DNA from: Candidatus Omnitrophota bacterium
GTDB lineage: Bacteria; Omnitrophota; Gorgyraeia; Aquiviventales; Aquiviventaceae
DNA length: 5,989 nucleotides
Reading direction: 5' to 3'
Assembly (NCBI GenBank): GCA_016206725.1
Contig: JACQRA010000063.1
Location: forward strand, 1 to 5,989
Below, piece after piece: positions 1 through 5,744 of the stretch. A program made the position numbers and the translations under genes. A model generated the notes under the pieces. The model had not been told where the DNA came from, ran no database searches, and was given only the letters and a program-made list of their open reading frames with translations. Each line of letters opens with the position of its first letter. Positions within the stretch are counted from its first letter, which is position 1.

Positions 1-1186
1 CGTTGGTGACAAAATCAGAATCCCCGATGACGACAAGACGGACCGGGGGCGGCGTCGTCCGCTCGACTGCGACCGCCAGCGAGACCGGGCCTTTGCGGTC
101 GGTCCCTTCAGCGAAGGTAAAGGTGGTGTCCTGTGTGGTCGTCTCGCCCCATCCCTGCTCCGAGGTGAGCGCTAATTGGGTCACGGTCAGCCCCCCGGTT
201 TCCTTGGCAGGTTGGACCGAGCGCGCGAGGGGAAAGAGCGTCATCAGGGTTTCCATGTGTTCCACCACGGGATGCCGGGTGTAGGTCGTGACGAACACGT
301 TCGCCGCGGAGACGAAGGGCAGCTGTCGGGCGGGATCCACCACCATGTCGTGCCCTAACTCAACACCCCATCGAGACAAGAAATCATCCAGGCCGGTTTC
401 TTGGAGCGGGTCGATGAGGGCGAGCAGTCTCCCGCCTCGATCCAGGTACGATTGGAGCGCGGCAAGCTCCTGTTCCATCACTCGTCTTGTCGGGCCGGGC
501 ATCACCACGACATTGACCTCCTGAGGGATCTCGGGTTTCTCGAGGAGCGCCACGGATTCGACCTGCATGTTCTCTCGTTCAAACGCCTTCTGGAGCTCGT
601 CAATCCCTCCCACGTCCTGCTCCGTCGTTTTTTCTCCATGCCCACGCGTGATCCACACGAGAGACTGATGCGCTTGCGTCACGCTCAGGATCGCGGAGGT
701 GAGCGCGTCCTCTCCCTTGAAGGTTTTGACCGTCGGCGCCTCTCCAAAGCCCACGGCCGCGTAGTCGTACTCGGCCAGGTCGGTATCGGAGAGATATTTA
801 TGCCGTGAACCGGCCTGGACGATGAGGAGGTTCAAGCGGTCGATCTCGAATTGTTTGGCGAGCTGCTCCGCCCGCGCGCGATCTTGGAGCGGATCCACGT
901 ATTCAATCGTCAAGCGGGAGGTGTGTCGTTCGTATTCTTTGAGCAGATCGGTGACCATGCCGTGGAGCGAGGCGCTGCGTTGGTAGAACACCACAATGGA
1001 GACCGGCTCGGTCAGGTGGGTCAGCACCTGGACGGTCTTCTCCGAGAGGGTGGCGAGGTGGTTGCGGGTGACATCGAGACGGCTATAACGCCGGCTGGCG
1101 AGAAAATTGACCAAAATAAACAGCGCCCCGACGAGTGCGAGCGTCGCTGCAAGGTTCAGCCGGGCGATCCACCGACGGAGCTTCAT
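1..1186 (-). CDS. GldG-like auxiliary protein of an ABC-2 exporter (partial, C-terminus outside window)
   Basis: I translated 395 uninterrupted codons from the ATG at 1186 to the left edge; the stop codon lies outside. Residues about 12-30 form one N-terminal membrane helix, and the rest looks extracytoplasmic. Family hallmarks are visible: R34-Y35 then D38-V39-T40 and TLSEKT (46-51), the GHGE motif (182-185), a GP...YLDRGGRLLALIDP block (231-260), and VVIGDSDF (385-392) near the usual end of the soluble domain. Together they match the GldG / ABC-transporter auxiliary family. Members usually end with another membrane helix, which would lie just past the edge. The start overlaps the permease stop by one base (TAATG), and AGGTGG lies 8 nt upstream, so the start is well supported. 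GldG works with GldA and GldF in gliding Bacteroidota; in other bacteria the substrate is unknown. The family assignment is strong; the function here is inferred from neighbours. Confidence 0.93.
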   Translation of the reverse strand, partial: MKLRRWIARLNLAATLALVGALFILVNFLASRRYSRLDVTRNHLATLSEKTVQVLTHLTEPVSIVVFYQRSASLHGMVTDLLKEYERHTSRLTIEYVDPLQDRARAEQLAKQFEIDRLNLLIVQAGSRHKYLSDTDLAEYDYAAVGFGEAPTVKTFKGEDALTSAILSVTQAHQSLVWITRGHGEKTTEQDVGGIDELQKAFERENMQVESVALLEKPEIPQEVNVVVMPGPTRRVMEQELAALQSYLDRGGRLLALIDPLQETGLDDFLSRWGVELGHDMVVDPARQLPFVSAANVFVTTYTRHPVVEHMETLMTLFPLARSVQPAKETGGLTVTQLALTSEQGWGETTTQDTTFTFAEGTDRKGPVSLAVAVERTTPPPVRLVVIGDSDFVTN

Positions 1187-1932
1187 TACAAGCGCCACCT
1201 CGGATGACCGATCGTTCGGACGGTCAGAAACAGGGCCGCGACCACCAGGCTGAGATAGAAAGCGATGGGGCGGGTATCCACAACACCTTTCGAAAAATCT
1301 TGGAAGTGCTCGAGGAGGGCGAGGTAGGTGATGAGCCGGCGGGTTTCAGGGTCTCTGATGAAGGTCTCGAGGAATCCGACGGAGAAGAGCAGGAGCATGA
1401 CGACGAACCCTACGACGGCGGCAATCACTTGATTGCGCGTCAGGCTCGAAGCCCAACAGCCCACCGCGATGAGGACCGCCCCCAGCAACAACGTTCCCGC
1501 ATAGCCGGTGAGGATGGGACCCCAATCGAGCGGGGTGTAGCGTCTCAGGACGAAAAAGTAGATCGCGGTGGACATCCAGAGCGCGCTGTAGGACAACCAG
1601 GCGCCGAGGAATTTCGAGACCACCACCTGGAGGTCGGACACAGGGGCGGTGAGGAGCAGCTCCATGGTGCCGGTTCGCTTTTCTTCGCTGAAGGTGCGCA
1701 TGGTCAGCACCGGCGCCATCACGAGCATGGCGAGCCAATAGAAGAACGTCCCGCCAAAAAAGAATTGGCTCATCCTCCACGAGGGATCGACGCGCGGATC
1801 ATTAAGCACGGCCATGAGCAGCCAGAAGACCCACCCCTGCATGATGAGGAAGAATCCTCCCACGACATACGCGATGGGCGAGTACCAAAACGCTTTCCAT
1901 TCTCGGGAGGTCAGCGCGATGAGGTTACGCAT
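1186..1932 (-). CDS. ABC-2 type transporter permease, GldF-like
   Basis: The 248-residue protein has the length usual for GldF-type permeases. Six hydrophobic segments can be seen at about residues 20-42, 57-77, 104-128, 137-160, 168-190 and 222-241. The cytoplasmic loop after helix 2 carries RTFSEEKRTGTMELLLTAP (79-97), the conserved ABC-2 coupling segment that contacts the ATPase. A second family-like block lies at 206-229 (LLEHF..F.KGVVDTRPI). It should form the membrane pore of the exporter, with the ATPase encoded just upstream and the GldG-like protein just downstream. Its ATG at 1932 lies within the end of the ATPase gene (8-nt overlap), with no clear Shine-Dalgarno sequence, which suggests translational coupling. 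Its TAA shares a base with the next gene's ATG. The substrate cannot be read from the sequence. Confidence 0.94.
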   Translation of the reverse strand: MRNLIALTSREWKAFWYSPIAYVVGGFFLIMQGWVFWLLMAVLNDPRVDPSWRMSQFFFGGTFFYWLAMLVMAPVLTMRTFSEEKRTGTMELLLTAPVSDLQVVVSKFLGAWLSYSALWMSTAIYFFVLRRYTPLDWGPILTGYAGTLLLGAVLIAVGCWASSLTRNQVIAAVVGFVVMLLLFSVGFLETFIRDPETRRLITYLALLEHFQDFSKGVVDTRPIAFYLSLVVAALFLTVRTIGHPRWRL

Positions 1933-2797
1933 GGGTTGGTTCAGTGACGGCGTCTGATCGGTCTTTGCCGTCGGTTTCCTGCGTGGTCAACCGGATGAAC
2001 ACCTCTTCAAGAGGAACCCGCACGTCAGCCGTCAGGCCGGGAATGGCGCGTAACTGGGTGACGGCTTGCTCGATGGCCGTTGATTCTCCGCGCAATGAGA
2101 CATGGACGACCTGCGTGCCGGTCATGGCCTTGCGCAGATTATCCGGGCTGTCCACCGCAATGATTTTGCCCTTATCGATGATGGCCACCCGGTGGCAGAT
2201 CATTTCGACCTCAGGCAAAATGTGGGTCGAGAGCAAAATCGTGGCCTGTCGGCCGAGCTCTTTGATCAGATCCCGCGCTTGGCGGATCTGGTGAGGATCC
2301 AATCCGACCGTCGGCTCATCCAGGATGAGAATGGAGGGATGGCCGATGAGGCAATCCGACAGGCCCACGCGCTGCCGATAGCCCTTGGAGAGCCGTCCAA
2401 TGATCCGTCGCCGCACGTCGCCTAACGCGCATCGCTGAAGGACCTCATCCAGGCGGGCTCGTCGCTGGCCTCGGGGGACTCCTTTGATGGCGGCGCGGTA
2501 GAGCAGGTATTCTTCCACCCGCAACTCCGGATAGAGCGACACGTTTTCAGGAAGGTAGCCGATGCGTCGGCGCACGTCCACCGGATGGGTGCTGACGTCG
2601 ATGCCTTCCACGCGCACCGTTCCTTCGGTGGGTTCGAGGAGTCCGGTGAGGATGCGCAGGGTCGTCGTCTTGCCGGCCCCATTGGGTCCGAGGAATCCCA
2701 TGATCTCCCCGCGCTGCACCTGAAAGGAGATGCCATCCAGCGCGGTCAGCGTGGGATAGCGCTTGGTGAGATTCGTGACTTCAATGGCCGCCGACAT
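1925..2797 (-). CDS. ABC transporter ATP-binding protein (GldA/ABC-2 exporter type)
   Basis: The 290-residue protein carries a complete nucleotide-binding domain: Walker A GPNGAGKTT (37-45), a Q-loop region of the form YLPEN (81-85) with Glu where many ABC proteins have Gln, signature LSKGYRQR (136-143), Walker B ILILDEP (156-162) with catalytic Glu161, D-loop GLDP (165-168) and the H-loop His192 (STH). The Glu-type Q-loop and a C-terminal accessory domain (about 225-275) are typical of ABC-2 exporter ATPases. The protein should hydrolyse ATP at the cytoplasmic face to drive the permease encoded directly downstream. It is the first gene of the leftward operon. The start is set by the family-typical N-terminus (MSAAIEVTNLTKRY) and an in-frame stop 33 nt upstream; no Shine-Dalgarno sequence is visible. 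The last 20 residues are a polar tail that varies in the family. Confidence 0.97.
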   Translation of the reverse strand: MSAAIEVTNLTKRYPTLTALDGISFQVQRGEIMGFLGPNGAGKTTTLRILTGLLEPTEGTVRVEGIDVSTHPVDVRRRIGYLPENVSLYPELRVEEYLLYRAAIKGVPRGQRRARLDEVLQRCALGDVRRRIIGRLSKGYRQRVGLSDCLIGHPSILILDEPTVGLDPHQIRQARDLIKELGRQATILLSTHILPEVEMICHRVAIIDKGKIIAVDSPDNLRKAMTGTQVVHVSLRGESTAIEQAVTQLRAIPGLTADVRVPLEEVFIRLTTQETDGKDRSDAVTEPTHA

Positions 2798-2814
2798 GAG
2801 TAATAGATTACACA
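2797..2814. promoter_or_regulatory. Candidate operator: 18-bp inverted repeat next to the ABC operon start
   Basis: TGAGTAATAGATTACACA is a near-perfect dyad: GTAAT and ATTAC are exact inverted arms around AG, and the outer TG/CA bases also pair, leaving one mismatch per arm (2799/2812). It lies in the presumed leader of the leftward operon and touches its start codon, a place suited to repressor binding. A further ATTAC half-site lies 20 bp to the right. The dyad is too short and AT-rich to be a convincing terminator hairpin. No regulator gene is visible in the window. Its role as an operator is inferred. Confidence 0.4.
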
Positions 2815-2837
2815 GATTGTTCGATGATTACACTGAT
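2806..2837. repeat. Direct repeat GATTACACnGAT, 20-bp period
   Basis: GATTACACAGAT (2806-2817) and GATTACACTGAT (2826-2837) match at 11 of 12 bases, and their starts are 20 bp apart, close to two helical turns, so both copies face the same side of the DNA. The second copy touches the proposed -10 box of the leftward promoter. The first copy shares its ATTAC with the dyad at 2797-2814. The arrangement suggests cooperative regulator binding. The repeat is seen directly; its function is inferred. Confidence 0.5.
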
Positions 2838-2865
2838 ATTTACTAAGATGGGGTCGGCTTGTCAA
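2837..2865 (-). promoter_or_regulatory. Candidate sigma-70-type promoter of the ABC exporter operon
   Basis: On the minus strand a perfect TTGACA (-35, 2865-2860) is followed after 17 bp by TAAATA (2842-2837), a weak -10 match (3 of 6). Transcription would begin near 2830, giving a leader of roughly 30-35 nt that contains the repeats at 2797-2837. The perfect -35 and standard spacing support it; the poor -10 lowers confidence. Confidence 0.45.
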
Positions 2866-2887
2866 GAGGGAGAAATTACGGTAGCAT
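2859..2887 (+). promoter_or_regulatory. Candidate sigma-70-type promoter of the lipoprotein-MoxR operon
   Basis: TTGTCA (2859-2864; 5 of 6 to the -35 consensus) is followed after 17 bp by TAGCAT (2882-2887; 4 of 6 to the -10 consensus). A start near 2894 would leave only about 8 nt before the ATG at 2902, an almost leaderless message. The -35 occupies the same bases as the -35 of the opposite promoter. Confidence 0.42.
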
Positions 2888-2901
2888 ACCCTCGACGGGA
2901 C

Positions 2902-3270
2902 ATGGGTAAACGATTCGTGCTGAGTGGATTGCTTGTCGTCGGGATGACCGGCTGTGCGGGCATGTCGCCGACTCAGGTGGGACAGACCGCGGGCAGCATC
3001 GCGGGGGCCGCCATTGCCCCAGGCATTGGGATGCCGCTCGGCGCGCTGTTGGGAACCTTGACCGGGCTCGTCTTCGAACAGCATGTGGATCAGGTGCGAG
3101 AAAAACGAGAGCGTGTTGAGCTGGGCGACCAGCTCCAACGTCCTTCCTTATCCACCAGCACAGCACCCGCAGAGCCCGCCGTGGGGCAGCCGACCCGTGT
3201 ATGGGTTGATGAACGGGTGGAACACGGACGGCTCATCGCGGGGCATTTTGAAGTTCGTCCCGTTCCGTGA
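2902..3270 (+). CDS. Small glycine-rich lipoprotein of unknown function
   Basis: The 122-residue product starts with a lipoprotein signal: positively charged MGKR, a hydrophobic stretch (5-14) and MTGC with the lipid-modified Cys at 18. Ala at +2 fits outer-membrane sorting. Residues 31-56 are rich in regularly spaced Gly and Ala (GSIAGAAIAPGIG...GALLG), like a glycine-zipper segment able to insert in or pack against a membrane. A charged helix follows (about 60-78), then a Ser/Pro/Ala linker (81-97), then a compact end, TRVWVDERVEHGRLIAGHFE (98-117). I do not recognise a named family. An in-frame ATG at 2824 would add 26 residues ahead of the signal peptide, so I chose 2902, although its Shine-Dalgarno sequence is poor (GGGA only 1 nt from the ATG). 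It leads the rightward operon and ends 11 nt before the next gene, so it probably serves the same envelope process. Confidence 0.78.
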   Translation: MGKRFVLSGLLVVGMTGCAGMSPTQVGQTAGSIAGAAIAPGIGMPLGALLGTLTGLVFEQHVDQVREKRERVELGDQLQRPSLSTSTAPAEPAVGQPTRVWVDERVEHGRLIAGHFEVRPVP

Positions 3271-3273
3271 GGT
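3269..3273 (+). promoter_or_regulatory. Shine-Dalgarno site that decides the start of the Gln-rich gene
   Basis: GAGGT lies 8 nt before the ATG at 3282. The alternative in-frame GTG at 3267, which overlaps the lipoprotein stop as GTGA, has no purine-rich site before it. The ATG at 3282 is therefore preferred, which removes five residues from the longest reading. Confidence 0.55.
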
Positions 3274-3281
3274 CCTCCCCC

Positions 3282-4724
3282 ATGAGCAGCTCGGAAGAGC
3301 TCGCCGCATCCATCCAGTGGCTGCTTCGCCGTTATCGTGGTCGTCTCGTCACTCGCACCGGCCTGGTCGGTCTCTTAAGCCTCGGGTGCATCAGCGCTCT
3401 GGTATGGCGCCTCTGGCTCGCTGATTGCTCTCCGGCGGTGCTGGTTGGCAGCGGTCTGGTTGGTCTGCTGGTCCTTGGAGCATGGCAGTGGCTGACCTGG
3501 CGGAGGCAGCGCCTCTCGAGTGGTGCCGTGGCCCTCGACGTCGACCGAATGCTCAATCTGCAGGCCCGCCTCATCACGGCCACGGAGTTGGCTCACGAAC
3601 CGAATCCTCCTGCGCTGTATCCCGTGTTGTTGCAAGAGACGCGTGAGGCCCTCTCGGCGGCTTCCGCGAAATTGCCTCGGGTGATAGATCGTCGAGTCGC
3701 CGGCCTCAGTGCCGCGCTGCTCCTGCTGTTGTTGTGGCGATCCCATCCGGCCGCGTCGCTGACGCAACTGGCGACCCTCAACCAGCCACAGCCTCCGCCG
3801 GAGCAACCGCCGCCAGAACCACCACCTCAACCTCCCGAGCAACAGGAGGCTTCGACTCAATCTTCACAAGATCAACAACAGTCGCAACAACAACAGCAGC
3901 AGGGCTCTTCACCTCAACAACAATCGAGTCAAGGCGCTGACCAGTCCCAGCCTTCTCCATCGTCCTCCGCGCAGTCTTCAACGACATCTCGTGATCGCCA
4001 GTCCCAAGGTTCGCAGCAGACTCAGCGGGCTTCTGATCAGCAAGAAGGAGGTCAACGGGGCGACCAGACCACCTCCTCGCCACGCGATGGCTCCCAACAG
4101 GACCAACAACGCGCCGATGGATCCTCTGAGCGGCGCGAGGCCGATCAAGGCCAGGTCGCTTCCCGTCAGAAGCCATCGCCGGATTCTTCCGATCACCAAG
4201 AGAAGTCGAATCAGCAGCGCGGTGCTTCACAATCTGCTGCTTCCTCGAAAGGCGCGCAACCACAGAGCGGTGAGGGGTCGTCCTCCAAGGATCAACTCGC
4301 CCAAGAGGCGTTGAAAGGAGATATCCAACAACTGCTCAAGCAGCTCTCTGAAGAATTACAATCACTACAAGCGCACATTGATGAACAACGCGTCGAACGG
4401 CCGCACCCCGCTCCGGGGACGTCCACCGATCCCCAACTCTACGACGATGCGGATGTCTCTGCCCACGCAGATCCTTCCCAGCGTCGGCTACCCATCCAGA
4501 TGGCCGTCGATCAGCAAGCGGTCGCTGCTCGTCGGCCGGCTGGAGGCGTTGGCAAGCCATCGGACGACATCGCCACCCAAACCCCCCAACAACTTGAGGA
4601 GGAAGCCCAGTTGGCTTCCCAAGCGACGGACGCAAAGGCCGTCACACGAGACGCCATCCCGCCGGAGTATCAACCGGTCTTTGACCGTCTGTCATCACAA
4701 CCCAAGGAGACCACGTCACCATGA
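3282..4724 (+). CDS. Membrane protein with a long Gln/Ser-rich disordered region, preceding MoxR
   Basis: This is a 480-residue protein if translated from the ATG at 3282. Two membrane helices lie at about 26-47 and 52-72. A soluble segment (73-138) contains ALDVDRMLNLQARLITATEL (84-103), a pattern seen in large membrane proteins next to MoxR/DUF58 (DUF4175-like). A third, short helix lies at about 139-152. By the positive-inside rule the rest faces outside the cytoplasm: a polyproline patch (171-187), about 150 residues of Gln, Ser, Asp, Arg and Gly with almost no hydrophobics (188-335), a likely coiled coil (336-372), and a C-terminal block AVTRDAIPPEYQPVFDRL (453-470). That block resembles the IPPEYR...V..YF end of similar proteins in MoxR clusters. 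The stop overlaps the moxR ATG (ATGA). Bat-type proteins from such loci often have Gln-rich tails, so it may be a structural partner of MoxR/DUF58. The family assignment is tentative; the reading frame is secure. Confidence 0.87.
   Translation: MSSSEELAASIQWLLRRYRGRLVTRTGLVGLLSLGCISALVWRLWLADCSPAVLVGSGLVGLLVLGAWQWLTWRRQRLSSGAVALDVDRMLNLQARLITATELAHEPNPPALYPVLLQETREALSAASAKLPRVIDRRVAGLSAALLLLLLWRSHPAASLTQLATLNQPQPPPEQPPPEPPPQPPEQQEASTQSSQDQQQSQQQQQQGSSPQQQSSQGADQSQPSPSSSAQSSTTSRDRQSQGSQQTQRASDQQEGGQRGDQTTSSPRDGSQQDQQRADGSSERREADQGQVASRQKPSPDSSDHQEKSNQQRGASQSAASSKGAQPQSGEGSSSKDQLAQEALKGDIQQLLKQLSEELQSLQAHIDEQRVERPHPAPGTSTDPQLYDDADVSAHADPSQRRLPIQMAVDQQAVAARRPAGGVGKPSDDIATQTPQQLEEEAQLASQATDAKAVTRDAIPPEYQPVFDRLSSQPKETTSP
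3792..3842 (+). other. Polyproline-encoding stretch (three PPP motifs)
   Basis: Codons for residues 171-187 of the Gln-rich protein contain three Pro-Pro-Pro runs (171-173, 176-178, 180-182) plus two Pro pairs nearby. Such runs slow ribosomes and usually need elongation factor P. The stretch follows the last membrane helix by about 19 residues and marks the change to the disordered region. Confidence 0.7.
3873..3902 (+). repeat. CAA/CAG trinucleotide run encoding polyglutamine
   Basis: Ten codons, nine of them CAA or CAG with one TCG, encode QQQSQQQQQQ (residues 198-207). This is the purest part of a longer Gln/Ser-rich segment. Gain or loss of units would stay in frame. It is a coding repeat, not a mobile or intergenic one. 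Confidence 0.8.
4704..4709 (+). promoter_or_regulatory. Shine-Dalgarno site of moxR
   Basis: AAGGAG lies 11 nt before the ATG at 4721, slightly longer than ideal, and inside the end of the upstream gene. With the ATGA stop-start overlap it supports coupled translation. A second in-frame ATG at 4739 has no comparable site. Confidence 0.55.
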
Positions 4725-5737
4725 CCCAGAACCTGCCGATGCAACCCGAGGAATTCCGCAAGACGTTTCAGGCGCTCCACGAGGAGCTCTCACGCGTGAT
4801 CGTGGGACAGCACGACGTCATCGAAGCGTTCCTTGTCGCGTTTTTCGCTGGAGGTCATGTGCTGCTGGAAGGCGTGCCGGGTCTCGGCAAGACGCTGCTG
4901 GCCAAATCGTTCGCCAAAACCCTCGGCCTGACATTCGCCCGCATCCAGTGTACGCCGGATCTGATGCCCGCGGATATCCTTGGGACCCAGCTCATCGTCG
5001 ATCGCGACGGCCGCAAAGCCTTTGAATTCTCGAAGGGGCCGGTCTTCACCCACATCCTCTTGGCGGATGAAGTGAATCGAGCCACCCCAAAGACCCAATC
5101 CGCGCTCCTCGAAGCGATGGAGGAACGGCAGGTCACGATTACCGGCACGACCCACAAGCTGGAGGAGCCGTTTTTCGTCATCGCCACCCAGAACCCCATT
5201 GAACTTTTGGGGACATACAGTTTGCCGGAGGCCCAGCTTGACCGGTTTCTGTTTCGCGTCTTCGTGGGTTACCCCACGCCTGAAGAGCTCGGCCAGATTT
5301 TGCGGCAGACCACCGTGGCAGATGCCCCCTCGACCCAAGCGGTGCTGGGCGCTGACAAGGCGAAGGAGTGGATTCTTCACGCGCGTCGGTTGGTGCGCGA
5401 AGTCTTGGTAGCTCGCACCATTGAAGAGTACGTCGTGCGTCTCGTCTCCGCCACGCACCCCAAAGAAGACAGCGAGGGTGACGCGGCGTCGAAGTGGATT
5501 CGGTATGGGGCAAGCCCTCGAGGCGCGCAGGCGATCTTGATGGGCGCAAAGGTGTTGGCGATGGTGCGTGGTCGAGTGAATATCAGCTTCGAGGATGTGG
5601 ATCACATCGCCCCCTTCGCCTTGAACCATCGGCTGGTCCTTTCCTTTGAGGCTGAAGCCGAGCGACGCACCGCAACGGCTGTCCTGCAGGAAATCTTGGA
5701 GCCTATCCACGCTGCCACCTCGCGTCAGCCCGCTTGA
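4721..5737 (+). CDS. moxR: MoxR-family AAA+ ATPase
   Basis: The 338-residue length is normal for the family. Visible AAA+ elements are Walker A GVPGLGKT (51-58), Walker B ILLADE (112-117) followed by VNRA (118-121), sensor 1 ATQNP (155-159), the arginine-finger region LPEAQLDRF (168-176) with Arg175, and the sensor 2 / lid motif YGASPRGAQA (262-271) with Arg267. All catalytic residues are present. MoxR proteins are cytoplasmic ring ATPases thought to act as chaperones that help assemble or activate partner proteins, often ones with von Willebrand A domains. The next gene encodes the usual DUF58 partner, and the Gln-rich membrane protein upstream is a plausible client or anchor. The start overlaps the previous stop by 4 nt, with AAGGAG 11 nt upstream. 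The specific substrate is unknown. Confidence 0.97.
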   Translation: MTQNLPMQPEEFRKTFQALHEELSRVIVGQHDVIEAFLVAFFAGGHVLLEGVPGLGKTLLAKSFAKTLGLTFARIQCTPDLMPADILGTQLIVDRDGRKAFEFSKGPVFTHILLADEVNRATPKTQSALLEAMEERQVTITGTTHKLEEPFFVIATQNPIELLGTYSLPEAQLDRFLFRVFVGYPTPEELGQILRQTTVADAPSTQAVLGADKAKEWILHARRLVREVLVARTIEEYVVRLVSATHPKEDSEGDAASKWIRYGASPRGAQAILMGAKVLAMVRGRVNISFEDVDHIAPFALNHRLVLSFEAEAERRTATAVLQEILEPIHAATSRQPA

Positions 5738-5744
5738 TCCAGCC

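Noticed and set aside
401..1207. Plus-strand open frames at 401-808 and 851-1207
   Set aside because: They are shadows of the minus-strand GldG-like gene, whose motifs (GHGE, LIDP, GDSDF) are unmistakable although it runs off the window edge.
1135..1947. Open frame on the plus strand (270 codons) opposite the permease
   Set aside because: The product is a mirror of the membrane-protein codons, giving an unnatural His/Glu/Gly/Arg-rich sequence. The minus-strand permease is clearly the gene.
2797..2814. The dyad at 2797-2814 as a transcription terminator
   Set aside because: The arms are short and AT-rich with a 2-nt loop and no T-run, and the site lies at the start of an operon, so an operator is the better reading.
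2824..2901. Extended start for the lipoprotein at 2824
   Set aside because: It would put 26 residues, including acidic and polar ones, ahead of the signal peptide and overlap the proposed promoter and repeats. A start at 2902 gives a normal lipoprotein signal.
2876..3166. Minus-strand open frames at 2746-3138 and 2876-3166
   Set aside because: They overlap the lipoprotein gene and the ABC operon start, and their Arg/Ser/Pro-rich products have no recognisable family.
3843..4286. The Gln/Ser-rich region as a frameshifted or decayed gene
   Set aside because: The frame is continuous from the membrane helices to a conserved-looking C-terminal block, and stop and start are precisely coupled to moxR, so the low complexity is genuine coding sequence.
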